From Yoonia vestfoldensis SKA53 (GTDB lineage: Bacteria; Pseudomonadota; Alphaproteobacteria; Rhodobacterales; Rhodobacteraceae): 64,000 bases of DNA. A model generated the notes under the pieces. That model had not been told where the DNA came from and did not search any database. It worked only from the letters and a program-made list of their open reading frames with translations. Below are positions 36,060 through 46,722 of the stretch, piece by piece. The position numbers and the translations under genes were made by a program. Position 1 is the stretch's first letter. The number at the start of each line of letters is the position of its first letter. The stretch is taken from contig NZ_CH672414.1 of assembly GCF_000152785.1 (NCBI RefSeq), positions 2,917,350 to 2,981,349 of the forward strand. The letters are read 5' to 3'.

Positions 36060-38348
36060 ATGAACAAAGCCATCACCGACGCTATCGTTTTCAACCCTTT
36101 GCCATTTGCGGCGGGCCTTGGGGTCTGGTCCAGCGGCGATGGCACGCCGGGGTCCGATACCTATGCCGTCAGCGGGTCGGGGGTGTTTGTCGCTGCCGAT
36201 CAGGATTTCGCGGGCTGTCTGGAAGTACTGAAAGTCGGGCCAATCACGCGCCTGCGCTATATGGGCCAAACGCCGGTTCTGCCCGGCTGCTATCTGCGTG
36301 TGACCGCGCGGGTCAAGGCGGTGGCGGGGCCTTTGCCCGCCGTGCGCATCGCCGGTTGGGCCGGCCGCGCCAATGGCACCGCCTTGACCGGCGTGCCCAC
36401 GACCGGCCCCGCCACGCAGCTGACCGCCTATGGCGCGGTCGTCACGATCAGCGCGATCATCGCCACTGCCGCGCGCACCGGGGTTGATCTGGTCTGGACC
36501 GGGGCGGATTACGGCCATCTGGGGCTGGACCTGACCGGCCCTGTCGGCGGGCTGGTGCGCATCGACGATATCACGATCGAGGATGTCAGCGCCGTGTTCA
36601 CGCGTGATCTGGTCAGTCTTGTCGATGTGCGCGATTTCGGTGCCAAGGGGGACGGCATGACGGACGATTCCGCCGCTTTCATCGCTGCTGATACGGCGGC
36701 GAACGGGCGGACGGTGATGGTGCCTGCGGGCGATTACCTGTTGGCGGGCCATGTGACGATGCAGAACAACACCCGTTTCGAAGGCCGGATTGTGCAAGCG
36801 GCCGAACACCGGTTCATTTTGCAAAAAGGGTACGATTACGACGCCTATCTTGATGCGTTCAAGGATGAGGAGACGGCGTTCAAGAAAGCCTATCAGGCGC
36901 TGATCAATTTTGCCGATCACGACTCGCTGGACCTGTGCGGGCGGCGCATCCTGCTGACCGCGCCCGTCGATATGCAGGCCTGTGACCCCGCGCGGCTGCG
37001 GTTCGAGACCCGCCGTGTGATCCGCAACGGTCAGTTCCAGCCCGATGACAGCGCCGCATGGGATACAGCCGTGGTCACATCGCAGGCCAGCTATGCGGCG
37101 GCCAATAACAGGCAGCTGACCAATGTGACCGGGATCGCCAATATCGCGGTGGGGTCACTGGTCACCGGGGCCGGTGTCGGGCGCGAGATCTATGTGATGG
37201 CGGTGGATGTCGCGCAAGCGCGTCTGACGCTGAGCAATCCGCTTTATGATGCCGAAGGCACGCAGGTTTTTACCTTTACCCGTTTCAGATACATGCTGGA
37301 TTTTTCCGGCTATGAAAAACTGAGTCAGTTGATCCTGTCCGATATCGAATTCCAGGGGCGCGGTATCGCCAGCGGGATCATGATGGCCCCCGATGGCGTG
37401 ACCTTTCACATCCGCGATAGTTTCATCAACCGGCCCCGCGACCGTGGCGTGACATCGCCCGGCTATGGCTGTCAGGGGTTGATGATTGACCGCTGCCAGT
37501 TCATTTCGGACGAACAATCCGTGCCGGTCGCCGCCCGCGTCAGCATCGGGTTCAATGCCAATGCAAATGACGTCAAGATCCGCGATAACCGCACCAGCCG
37601 GTTTTTGCATTTCTGCGTGCTGGCGGGGTCGGGCAACCTGATCACGGCAAACCACTGGTTTCATGGCGATGACGAGCCGGGCAGCGTGCGCAAGGGCGGC
37701 ATCGTGCTGACCCTGCCCAATCCGAAAAGCATTTTCACTGGCAATTACTGTGACAACAATTTCATCGAATGGACCAATGAACATACCAGCAGCCCTGCGC
37801 TGGGCGCGCAGTTTTCTTTTGGCGGGCTGACGATCACGGGCAATATGTTCACCACCAATGACGTGGCCCCCTGGTTCAATTTCATCGTGATCAAACCTTA
37901 TGGGCCGGGACATTTCATCAACGGGTTCGCTGTTGTGGGCAATGTGTTCCGCGCGATCAATGGGCGCATCGACCGGGTCGAGATGGTGGATACCACCTTT
38001 GCCGATCTGGATTTCAGCCGCACCCGCAGTTTTGAATTCAGCGCCAACACCTTCCACAACGTCGATTTTCCCGTCGCAAACCCCGCCGTGCTGGCCCATA
38101 GCCAGACGACCGCCGCCACCACTTGGGTGATGGATACAGGTCAGGCCTTGCCCTTTGGCGGGCGCGCACGCCATGTCGATTTTGTGATGCCCAGCGGCGC
38201 AATCACCACTGCGGCCAATGCCACGATCCGCGAGCTGCCCTGGGCCGAGGGCGAGCGTGGCACCAACCAGCGATCCGTTCATCTGAACTGGAGCGTGCCG
38301 GTGCGTGGGGCTGTCCGTTATCAGGTGCGGATGGACAGGACGGGCTGA
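36060..38348 (+). CDS. Right-handed beta-helix protein, glycosyl-hydrolase-28/pectate-lyase-3 related
   Basis: 762 aa. Residues 1-180 form a beta-rich module (MNKAITDAIVFNPLPFAAG..., LPGCYLRVTARVKAV). A pectate-lyase-3-type motif VRDFGAKGDGMTDDSAAF follows near residue 190, then repeated beta-strand coils with Asn-rich turns (ITGNMFTTND, VVGNVFRAING, FSANTFHNVDF). No N-terminal signal peptide is visible, so export, if any, would need another route. I recall proteins of this layout in many Rhodobacteraceae, often annotated as polysaccharide-active, but no catalytic residues can be assigned. GGGGATC precedes the ATG. Confidence 0.82.
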   Translation: MNKAITDAIVFNPLPFAAGLGVWSSGDGTPGSDTYAVSGSGVFVAADQDFAGCLEVLKVGPITRLRYMGQTPVLPGCYLRVTARVKAVAGPLPAVRIAGWAGRANGTALTGVPTTGPATQLTAYGAVVTISAIIATAARTGVDLVWTGADYGHLGLDLTGPVGGLVRIDDITIEDVSAVFTRDLVSLVDVRDFGAKGDGMTDDSAAFIAADTAANGRTVMVPAGDYLLAGHVTMQNNTRFEGRIVQAAEHRFILQKGYDYDAYLDAFKDEETAFKKAYQALINFADHDSLDLCGRRILLTAPVDMQACDPARLRFETRRVIRNGQFQPDDSAAWDTAVVTSQASYAAANNRQLTNVTGIANIAVGSLVTGAGVGREIYVMAVDVAQARLTLSNPLYDAEGTQVFTFTRFRYMLDFSGYEKLSQLILSDIEFQGRGIASGIMMAPDGVTFHIRDSFINRPRDRGVTSPGYGCQGLMIDRCQFISDEQSVPVAARVSIGFNANANDVKIRDNRTSRFLHFCVLAGSGNLITANHWFHGDDEPGSVRKGGIVLTLPNPKSIFTGNYCDNNFIEWTNEHTSSPALGAQFSFGGLTITGNMFTTNDVAPWFNFIVIKPYGPGHFINGFAVVGNVFRAINGRIDRVEMVDTTFADLDFSRTRSFEFSANTFHNVDFPVANPAVLAHSQTTAATTWVMDTGQALPFGGRARHVDFVMPSGAITTAANATIRELPWAEGERGTNQRSVHLNWSVPVRGAVRYQVRMDRTG

Positions 38349-38476
38349 TTTCCGGGTATGTTGCCTGAATTTTAGGCAGGTGACCGCAAGATCGCATGTT
38401 TCTGCGCGATATTCTTGCGCCAAAGCTGGTCCTGCGCCGTTGATCCTTGGCACAAGGGGCCAAGGAAAGGCGGCAC

Positions 38477-39310
38477 ATGACCTATAGCGCACAGATCGAT
38501 ACGGACCGCGCCGTGCCTTTGCAGCCCCGTGCGCAAGGTGCCTTGTGTCTTGTGGCCAAGCGCCGTGGCGCGCAAAGCGTGATTGCCGATCTGCGTCAAC
38601 AAGGCGCCCTGAAGGCGTTGTTTCCGCGCAGCTATGGCCGCACGCTCGATGCGGTGTTTTTGAATACGGCGGGCGGATTGACCGGTGGCGACCGGATGGC
38701 GCTGGACGTGGTGGCAGGTCCGGGCGCGCATGTCGTGCTGTCCTCGCAGGCGGCGGAACGCGGCTATGCAGCACTTGACGGTCATGTCGCGCGCGTCGAT
38801 GTCACCTTGCAGGTGGCGCAGGGCGCGCGGATCGACTGGCTGCCGCAGGAAACCATTCTTTTCGATGCGGCAGCCCTTGACCGGCGCATGAGCGTCGATC
38901 TGGCGGGGTCTGCGCAATGCTTGATCGTGGAACCGGTGATCTTTGGCCGTGTCGCGATGGGCGAGGTCGTCCATTCCCTGCATCTGCGCGACCAATGGCG
39001 CATAAGGCGTGATGGCGTGCTGGTCTTTGCCGATGCGATCCGCCTGATCGGCGATGCCGATGCCCTGCTGGCACGCGCGGCTATCGCGGGCGGCGCAGGG
39101 GCGATGGCGACGCTGTTGCTGGCAGCACCGCAGGCGGCGGCGCTGGCTGGCATGCTTGAGCTGCCCGATGCCGCCGGTGCGAGCCTTTTGGCCGATGACC
39201 TGCTGCTGATCCGGCTTTTGGCGACGGATGGTTTTACCCTGCGTCGCGACCTTATCCCTTTGATCGAGGCGCTGTCGTCGGCGCCGATCCCCCGTGTCTG
39301 GAGATTGTGA
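38477..39310 (+). CDS. ureD: Urease accessory protein UreD
   Basis: 277 aa, first gene of the urease operon. LFPRSYGRTLDAVFLNTAGGLTGGDRMALDV and WLPQETILFDAAALDRRM are UreD signatures. UreD binds apo-urease and, with UreF and UreG, forms the complex that loads nickel. AAGGAAAGG lies upstream of the ATG at 38477; the earlier TTG at 38447 has no support. A small GC inverted repeat (38445-38465) lies just before the start. Confidence 0.95.
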   Translation: MTYSAQIDTDRAVPLQPRAQGALCLVAKRRGAQSVIADLRQQGALKALFPRSYGRTLDAVFLNTAGGLTGGDRMALDVVAGPGAHVVLSSQAAERGYAALDGHVARVDVTLQVAQGARIDWLPQETILFDAAALDRRMSVDLAGSAQCLIVEPVIFGRVAMGEVVHSLHLRDQWRIRRDGVLVFADAIRLIGDADALLARAAIAGGAGAMATLLLAAPQAAALAGMLELPDAAGASLLADDLLLIRLLATDGFTLRRDLIPLIEALSSAPIPRVWRL

Positions 39311-39313
39311 CCC

Positions 39314-39616
39314 ATGCAACTGACCCCGCGTGAAAAAGATAAATTGCTGATCGCGATGGCTGCCGAGGTGGCGCGTAAGCGGCTCGCCCGTGGTGTGAAG
39401 CTGAATTATCCCGAAGCGATTGCCCTGATCACCGATGCCGTGGTCGAAGGCGCGCGCGATGGCCGGTCGGTTGCGGATATGATGCAGGCGGGTGCGCATA
39501 TCATCACCCGCGAGCAGGTGATGGACGGGATCGCAGAGATGATCCCCGAGGTGCAGGTCGAGGCGACCTTTCCGGATGGCACCAAGCTGGTGACGGTGCA
39601 TGATCCGATCCGTTGA
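39314..39616 (+). CDS. ureA: Urease subunit gamma
   Basis: 100 aa, full length for Ure[44 protein letters not shown] is highly typical. It forms the (alpha-beta-gamma)3 enzyme that hydrolyses urea to ammonia and carbamate. It starts 3 bases after the ureD stop. Confidence 0.98.
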   Translation: MQLTPREKDKLLIAMAAEVARKRLARGVKLNYPEAIALITDAVVEGARDGRSVADMMQAGAHIITREQVMDGIAEMIPEVQVEATFPDGTKLVTVHDPIR

Positions 39617-39665
39617 AAAGAAGATGAGTATTTTTGGAAATAAGAAGTTGGGGGTCGTGCGATGA
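39617..39665 (+). repeat. Second dispersed motif in the ureA-ureB spacer, with a 13-codon ORF
   Basis: The spacer is A/T-rich compared with its surroundings and contains TGAGTATTTTTGGAAATAAG at 39625. A close relative lies on the minus strand at 63424-63446. The motif here also spells a short [16 protein letters not shown] (39624-39665), whose stop overlaps the ureB start as ATGA. Whether it is translated is unknown. Confidence 0.6.
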
Positions 39666-39967
39666 GACCGGGTGAAGTGATTGTGGGGTCAGGCGATCTG
39701 ACGCTGAATGCCGGGGCAAAGGTGCTGGTGATGCAGGTGGCCAATACAGGCGACAGGCCGGTGCAGGTGGGGTCGCATTTCCATTTTGCCGAAACCAATC
39801 CGGCGCTGGATTTTGACCGCGTGGCCGCGCGCGGCATGCGGCTCGATATCGCCGCTGGCACGGCTGTGCGGTTCGAGCCGGGGCAAAGGCGCGATGTCAA
39901 CCTGATCCCGCTTGGTGGGGCGCGGCGTGTGTTTGGGTTCAATCAAGCTGTGATGGGGGATTTGTAG
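39662..39967 (+). CDS. ureB: Urease subunit beta
   Basis: 101 aa. [38 protein letters not shown] and [25 protein letters not shown] are classic UreB segments. It lies 45 bases after ureA and 1 base before ureC. Confidence 0.98.
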   Translation: MRPGEVIVGSGDLTLNAGAKVLVMQVANTGDRPVQVGSHFHFAETNPALDFDRVAARGMRLDIAAGTAVRFEPGQRRDVNLIPLGGARRVFGFNQAVMGDL

Positions 39968-39968
39968 G

Positions 39969-41729
<1,761 letters not shown>

Positions 41730-41849
41730 TCATGATGCTGCATTGCAGAAAACGCATAGTGGCTTTGCGCAATGCGCGGTTGTTGGCACCGCGCACAGGG
41801 CCTAACTTGGGCGCAGGGGGGAAAGATAACCGCATTATAGAGGTGCAAC

Positions 41850-42074
41850 ATGGCTTTCCACACAGATACGATCCTGATCTCCAACCACGACATACTGACC
41901 CGCTTTGTGACGACGCCGCTGCGCGCGCTGGGGCGGTTCATCATCAAGGTGTCGGAGGCAACCGCGCAAGCGCGTCTTTTGCACGAGCTCAACAACATGT
42001 CCGATGCCCAGCTGGAGGCCTGGGGCATGACCCGCGCCGAAGCCACGGCAAAGTTTCTCAGCATCCGCAGCTGA
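41850..42074 (+). CDS. DUF1127 small protein inside the urease operon
   Basis: 74 aa. RALGRFIIKVSEATAQARLLHELNNMSDAQLEAWGMTRAEATAKF has the DUF1127 pattern (a helical start, then LxxLsDxQLxdxGltR). Alphaproteobacterial DUF1127 proteins can act as small RNA-binding or regulatory proteins, but most are untested. AGAGGTG precedes the ATG. It sits in the ureC-ureE gap with a 120-base spacer upstream that could hold its own promoter. Confidence 0.85.
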   Translation: MAFHTDTILISNHDILTRFVTTPLRALGRFIIKVSEATAQARLLHELNNMSDAQLEAWGMTRAEATAKFLSIRS

Positions 42075-42096
42075 CGATGGTGTTGGGGTGCGCGCC

Positions 42097-42552
42097 ATGA
42101 CGGCACGCGCCCTGCAAACACATGCCCATGCGCATGGGCCGGTGGCGGATCATGTCAGCCTGACCTATGACGCGCGGATCTTGCGCCGCAAACGGTTGGT
42201 CACGGATCATGGCGAACCGTTTGTGGTTGATCTGCCGCAGACGACATCGGTTGATGCAGGGCATGTGTTCGTGCTGGACGATGGTCGCCAGATCGCCGTT
42301 ATCGCCGCAGACGAGGCGCTGATGCGCGTCACCGGCGACTTGGTCCGTCTGGCCTGGCACATCGGCAACCGCCATGCGCCCTGCGCGATCCTGCCTGACG
42401 CGCTGGTCGTGCAGCGCGAAAAGGTGATGCGCGCGATGCTGGAACAGCTGGGCGCGACAGTCACCGATGTCGATGGACCCTTCACACCCGAAGGCGGGGC
42501 TTATGGCCACGGGCGCACCATGGGTCATGATCACGGCCATTCCCATGCATGA
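42097..42552 (+). CDS. ureE: Urease accessory protein UreE (nickel metallochaperone)
   Basis: 151 aa. The N-terminal peptide-binding domain (DARILRRKRLVTDHGEPFVVDLP) and the C-terminal domain with LAWHIGNRHAPCAI match UreE. The C-terminus is histidine-rich ([17 protein letters not shown]), as in nickel-storing UreE. It delivers nickel for urease activation. ATG at 42097 has GGGG 9 bases upstream; the GTG at 42088 is a weaker option. Confidence 0.95.
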   Translation: MTARALQTHAHAHGPVADHVSLTYDARILRRKRLVTDHGEPFVVDLPQTTSVDAGHVFVLDDGRQIAVIAADEALMRVTGDLVRLAWHIGNRHAPCAILPDALVVQREKVMRAMLEQLGATVTDVDGPFTPEGGAYGHGRTMGHDHGHSHA

Positions 42553-43180
42553 CGCGCAGTTTCTGACGTTGGCACAATGGCTGTCGCCGGCCTATCCGGT
42601 GGGGGCCTTTGCGTGGTCGCACGGGTTGGAACGGACCATCGGGCGCGGCGATCTGCACGATGCGCAGGGTTTGGCGGACTGGCTGTCGGATGTGCTGGAC
42701 CATGGGGCAGGGCGCAGCGATGCGATCCTGCTGTGCGCGGCGCATGGCGCGGATGATGTGGCCCCCGTGGCAGACCTCGCCGCTGTGCTGGCCCCCAGCC
42801 GCGAACGCCGGATGGAAACGTTACAACAAGGGGCAGCTTTTGCCGCGACGACGCGGGCTGTCTGGGGGCTTGATCTGCCAGATATGGCCTATCCTGTGGC
42901 GGTGGGGCGCGCGGCGCGGCTGATGGACCTGCCCGTGCAGCCGGTCGCACAGCTTTGGCTGCAAAGCTTTGCCAGCAATCTGGTGCAGGCCGCACAGCGC
43001 CTGATGCCGCTGGGCCAGACGCAGGCACAGCAGATAGTGGCGGGTCTTGCCCCTCTGTGCATTCGCATCGGGGCCGAGGCGACCCGCGCCAGCCTTGACG
43101 ATATCGGCAGCGCGACCTTTGCCGTCGATACGGCGGCGATGCAGCATAACACGCAATACAGCCGGATTTTCCGGTCATGA
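42545..43180 (+). CDS. ureF: Urease accessory protein UreF
   Basis: 211 aa helical protein. [24 protein letters not shown] is the UreF N-terminal signature. It works with UreD and UreG in nickel insertion and is thought to control UreG GTP hydrolysis. The start at 42545 overlaps ureE by 8 bases; there is no clear ribosome site, so it is probably translated by coupling. The stop overlaps ureG. Confidence 0.94.
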   Translation: MHDAQFLTLAQWLSPAYPVGAFAWSHGLERTIGRGDLHDAQGLADWLSDVLDHGAGRSDAILLCAAHGADDVAPVADLAAVLAPSRERRMETLQQGAAFAATTRAVWGLDLPDMAYPVAVGRAARLMDLPVQPVAQLWLQSFASNLVQAAQRLMPLGQTQAQQIVAGLAPLCIRIGAEATRASLDDIGSATFAVDTAAMQHNTQYSRIFRS

Positions 43181-43803
43181 CGAAAGCTCACCCCATGTCC
43201 CCTCACGGCCCTTTGCGTATCGGTATCGGCGGCCCTGTCGGCGCAGGCAAAACTACGCTGACCGCGGCCCTTGCACGCGCGCTGAAAGACGAGTTGAGCC
43301 TTTGCGTCATCACCAACGACATCTACACTCAGGAAGATGCCGAAGCCCTGATGCGGATGCAGATCCTGCCCGCCGACCGGGTGATGGGTGTCGAAACCGG
43401 GGGCTGCCCGCATACCGCGATCCGCGAGGATGCGTCGATCAATCTGGCCGCCGTGGCTGAAATGCGCGCGCGGCACCCCGATCTGGACCTGATCCTGATC
43501 GAAAGCGGCGGTGACAACCTGTCGGCCACCTATAGTCCCGAACTGGCCGACCTGACGATCTATGTGATCGACACGGCGGCAGGCGAAGACATCCCGCGCA
43601 AGGGTGGCCCCGCCATCACGCGGTCCGATATTCTGGTCGTCAACAAAACCGATCTCGCGCCCTATGTCGGCGCATCGCTTGATGTGATGGCAACAGATGC
43701 CGCACGGATGCGTGGCACGCTGCCGGTGGTTTTCGCCAGCCTGAAACATGGCAAGGGCGTCGATGATGTGGTGGCCCTGATCCGCAATCTTGGCGGGCTA
43801 TAG
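43177..43803 (+). CDS. ureG: Urease accessory GTPase UreG
   Basis: 208 aa. The P-loop is [22 protein letters not shown]; also [13 protein letters not shown] and the metal-binding [19 protein letters not shown], plus [11 protein letters not shown]. UreG uses GTP hydrolysis for nickel delivery to urease. Last gene of the operon; the start overlaps ureF by 4 bases. Confidence 0.98.
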   Translation: MTKAHPMSPHGPLRIGIGGPVGAGKTTLTAALARALKDELSLCVITNDIYTQEDAEALMRMQILPADRVMGVETGGCPHTAIREDASINLAAVAEMRARHPDLDLILIESGGDNLSATYSPELADLTIYVIDTAAGEDIPRKGGPAITRSDILVVNKTDLAPYVGASLDVMATDAARMRGTLPVVFASLKHGKGVDDVVALIRNLGGL

Positions 43804-43815
43804 CGCCAGCCTTGC

Positions 43816-43849
43816 CCATCTTCCGAGCCTAAATATCCCCCGCGGAGCG
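43816..43849 (-). repeat. Dispersed stop-codon-adjacent motif, copy 5
   Basis: Minus-strand copy 12 bases after the ureG stop, in the gap between ureG and the convergent HPF-like gene. The CTCCGCGGGGG left end matches copy 4. A short inverted repeat, TCCCCTGCGCAGCAGGGGA (43851-43869), follows at once and may terminate both genes. Confidence 0.8.
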
Positions 43850-43872
43850 TTCCCCTGCGCAGCAGGGGAAAA

Positions 43873-44187
43873 TCAACGCCGGCCCAGTTTGCCGAACTCG
43901 CTGTCCAGCAAGGCGCGCAGTTTCTTGGCCCCGCCGCGCAAGGCGGCTTCGACATTGGTGTCGCTGTGGGTGACGGTCTGGGGCTGCATCCCTTCGGGGC
44001 GGCCTTCGATGGTGCAGCGGATATCGTCCGATCCGCCTTTGGCGGCATTCACATCGACGATATGCACCTCGACACGGGTCAGGCGGCTGGTCAGATGGCC
44101 CAATGCGCCGGTGACGATGGTTTGCGCCACTTCGGCCAGACGTTCGTCACCCTGGATGGTGGAATCGGTGTTCAGCTGGAATTGCAT
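43873..44187 (-). CDS. Short HPF/RaiA-like ribosome-associated protein
   Basis: 104 aa. MQFQLNTDSTIQGDERLAEVAQTIVTGALGHLTSRLTRVEVHIVDVN and DIRCTIEGRPEGMQPQTVTHSDTNVEAALRGGAKKL follow the beta-alpha-beta pattern of the S30AE/HPF domain. It lacks the C-terminal dimerisation domain of long HPF. Such proteins bind the 30S subunit in stationary phase; this relative is divergent, so the role is inferred. It is divergent from leuC. Confidence 0.8.
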   Translation of the reverse strand: MQFQLNTDSTIQGDERLAEVAQTIVTGALGHLTSRLTRVEVHIVDVNAAKGGSDDIRCTIEGRPEGMQPQTVTHSDTNVEAALRGGAKKLRALLDSEFGKLGRR

Positions 44188-44317
44188 GTCAGTCCTTTCA
44201 ATGTCTCTTTTGACCTAAGCAGTGAACGCGGCATTACAATCCCGGTGCCGGTGGGGCGGATCGCGCCATCGCGCGCGGCACTTGCGGGATGATGGTCCAA
44301 GGTGTATCTGAAACGCC

Positions 44318-44404
44318 ATGAAACCGGTATTTGACATGGATGATCGCGCACGCCTGCCTTGGCGGTTCTTTGGCGCGACTTGCACGATCCTCGCACGGGG
44401 CTGA
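44318..44404 (+). other. Possible leader ORF and hairpin before leuC
   Basis: The 272-base gap 44188-44459 holds a 28-codon ORF (44318-44404; internal ATG at 44336), reading MKPVFDMDDRARLPWRFF and onward. Its stop lies in the loop of a 6-bp GC hairpin (44395-44400 with 44409-44414) followed by TTT. It has only two leucine codons, so classic leucine attenuation is unlikely. No good ribosome site is seen. Function unknown. Confidence 0.35.
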
Positions 44405-44459
44405 CGCCCCCCGTTTCCGCACGCCTGCCAACATCTGAATTTTGATACGGGAGAGGACA

Positions 44460-45863
44460 ATGTCCCCCAAAACGCTTTATGATAAAATCTGGGATGCGCA
44501 TGTCGCGCATGAGGCCGAAGACGGCACCTGCCTGCTGTATATCGACCGCCATCTGGTCCACGAAGTCACCAGCCCGCAAGCCTTTGAAGGGCTGCGTCTG
44601 GCCGGTCGCAAGGTTCATGCCCCCGACAAGACTATCGCCGTGCCGGACCATAACGTGCCGACCACGCTGGACCGTGCCAATGGCGGCATGAACGAGGAAT
44701 CGCGTATCCAGGTCGCGGCGCTGGACACCAATGCCAAGGATTTCGGGATCCATTACTACCCGGTGTCCGACGTGCGCCAAGGCATCGTGCATATCGTCGG
44801 CCCCGAACAGGGCTGGACCTTGCCCGGCATGACCGTGGTGTGCGGCGACAGCCATACCGCGACGCATGGGGCATTCGGTGCTCTGGCGCATGGGATCGGC
44901 ACGTCAGAGGTCGAACATGTGCTGGCCACCCAGACCTTGATCCAGAAGAAATCCAAGAACATGAAGGTGGAAATCACCGGCAAACTGCGCCCCGGTGTTA
45001 CCGCCAAGGACATCACCTTGTCCGTGATCGGCGCGACAGGCACCGCTGGCGGCAACGGCCATGTCATCGAATATTGCGGCGAAGCGATCCGTGATCTGTC
45101 GATGGAAGGGCGGATGACCGTTTGCAACATGGCCATCGAAGGCGGCGCGCGCGCGGGCATCATCGCGCCCGATGACAAGACCTTTGAATATTGCAAAGGC
45201 CGTCCACACGCCCCCAAAGGTGCGCAGTGGGAAGCGGCTGTCGCCTATTGGAAAACCCTGTTCACCGACGAAGGCGCGCATTTCGACAAGATCGTCACCC
45301 TGCGTGGCGAAGACATCGCGCCTGTCGTGACATGGGGCACCTCGCCCGAGGATGTGCTGCCGATCACCGCGACCGTGCCTGCGGCTGACAGCTTTACGGG
45401 TGGCAAGGTCGGTGCGGCGCAACGTTCGCTGGACTATATGGCGCTGACGCCTGGCACCAAGCTGACCGATATCACCATCGACACGGTGTTCATCGGGTCC
45501 TGCACCAATGGCCGAATCGAGGATCTGCGCGCTGCTGCCGCGATCCTGAAAGGCAAAAAGAAAAAAGACGGGCTGCGCGCCATGGTCGTCCCCGGTTCTG
45601 GTCTGGTCCGCGCGCAGGCCGAAGAAGAAGGGCTGGCGCAGATTTTCATCGACGCCGGTTTTGAATGGCGCCTTGCGGGCTGTTCCATGTGCCTTGCGAT
45701 GAACCCTGACCAGCTTGCCCCCGGCGAACGTTGCGCGGCCACATCGAACCGCAATTTCGAAGGCCGCCAAGGCCGCGGCGGGCGCACCCATCTGATGTCG
45801 CCCGCGATGGCGGCGGCAGCGGCGATCACCGGCAAACTGACCGACGTACGGGAGATGATGTAA
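44460..45863 (+). CDS. leuC: 3-isopropylmalate dehydratase large subunit
   Basis: 467 aa aconitase-family enzyme of leucine synthesis. The 4Fe-4S ligand cysteines lie in [13 protein letters not shown] and [44 protein letters not shown] is also typical. The start at 44460 follows GGGAGAGG. Its stop overlaps the leuD start by one base (TAATG). Confidence 0.98.
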   Translation: MSPKTLYDKIWDAHVAHEAEDGTCLLYIDRHLVHEVTSPQAFEGLRLAGRKVHAPDKTIAVPDHNVPTTLDRANGGMNEESRIQVAALDTNAKDFGIHYYPVSDVRQGIVHIVGPEQGWTLPGMTVVCGDSHTATHGAFGALAHGIGTSEVEHVLATQTLIQKKSKNMKVEITGKLRPGVTAKDITLSVIGATGTAGGNGHVIEYCGEAIRDLSMEGRMTVCNMAIEGGARAGIIAPDDKTFEYCKGRPHAPKGAQWEAAVAYWKTLFTDEGAHFDKIVTLRGEDIAPVVTWGTSPEDVLPITATVPAADSFTGGKVGAAQRSLDYMALTPGTKLTDITIDTVFIGSCTNGRIEDLRAAAAILKGKKKKDGLRAMVVPGSGLVRAQAEEEGLAQIFIDAGFEWRLAGCSMCLAMNPDQLAPGERCAATSNRNFEGRQGRGGRTHLMSPAMAAAAAITGKLTDVREMM

Positions 45864-46468
45864 TGCAAAAGTTCACCAAACTTTCGGGCATTGCCGCCCC
45901 CATGCCTTTGGTCAATATCGACACTGATATGATTATCCCCAAGCAGTTTTTGAAAACGATCAAGCGCTCCGGCCTTGGCGTGAACCTGTTTGATGAGATG
46001 CGCTATGACGACGACCGCAATGAAATTCCTGATTTCGTGCTGAACCAGCCGCAATACCGCGCGGCCCAGATCCTTGTCGCGGGCGAGAATTTCGGCTGCG
46101 GGTCCAGCCGCGAACACGCACCTTGGGCGATTGCCGATTTCGGCATCACCTGTGTGATCGCACCCAGCTATGCCGACATCTTTTACAACAATTGTTTCAA
46201 GAACGGCATCCTGCCGATCACCCTGCCGCAGGAACAGGTCGATGTGCTGATGAAGGATGCCGAAAAAGGGTCGAACGCGCGGATCGAGGTCGATCTGGAA
46301 GCGCAGACGATCACATCCTCGGATGGGGATGTGTTCCATTTCGAAGTCGATTCGTTCAAGAAACATTGCCTGATGAACGGGCTGGACGATATCGGCCTGA
46401 CGCTGGAAAAGGCCGATGCCATCGCCGGTTTCGAGACACGGGCAAACGCCGCGCGCCCCTGGGTCTGA
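45863..46468 (+). CDS. leuD: 3-isopropylmalate dehydratase small subunit
   Basis: 201 aa. [16 protein letters not shown] and [21 protein letters not shown] identify LeuD. With LeuC it isomerises 2-isopropylmalate to 3-isopropylmalate. The start is set by the one-base overlap with leuC. A strong terminator follows. Confidence 0.98.
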   Translation: MQKFTKLSGIAAPMPLVNIDTDMIIPKQFLKTIKRSGLGVNLFDEMRYDDDRNEIPDFVLNQPQYRAAQILVAGENFGCGSSREHAPWAIADFGITCVIAPSYADIFYNNCFKNGILPITLPQEQVDVLMKDAEKGSNARIEVDLEAQTITSSDGDVFHFEVDSFKKHCLMNGLDDIGLTLEKADAIAGFETRANAARPWV

Positions 46469-46486
46469 ACGCCCCGCCATCGCAGG

Positions 46487-46520
46487 AAAGCCGCATCTTC
46501 GGGTGCGGCTTTTGTGTTTT
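46487..46520 (+). terminator. Rho-independent terminator after leuCD
   Basis: AAAGCCGCA (46487-46495) pairs with TGCGGCTTT (46504-46512) around an 8-base loop and is followed by a T-rich stretch (TTTTGTGTTTT). It lies 18 bases after the leuD stop, well placed to end the leuCD transcript. Confidence 0.85.
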
Positions 46521-46722
46521 GGGGTACAAGCAAAGGTTGTAATCACGCACCACTTTGCGGCTAAAACATGACATCAAGTTCATGAAAGCGCGTGATTGAC
46601 TTGCAGATTGGCACCCGTTCATGCGAAATCATGGTTATCGTTCTGGTTGTGTTGCGCCGAGAATTACAGCCTAAGAAAAAATGGTCGCGGGCGCAGCCCT
46701 TGTGATCCGGGGAGTGGATGCC

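Noticed and set aside
38445..38465. TTGGCAC before ureD as a sigma-54 promoter
   Set aside because: The required TTGC-type -12 element is missing at the right spacing; the sequence is better read as a small inverted repeat.
37155..38774. 539-codon minus-strand frame
   Set aside because: Antisense to the beta-helix gene and ureD; no family pattern or ribosome site.
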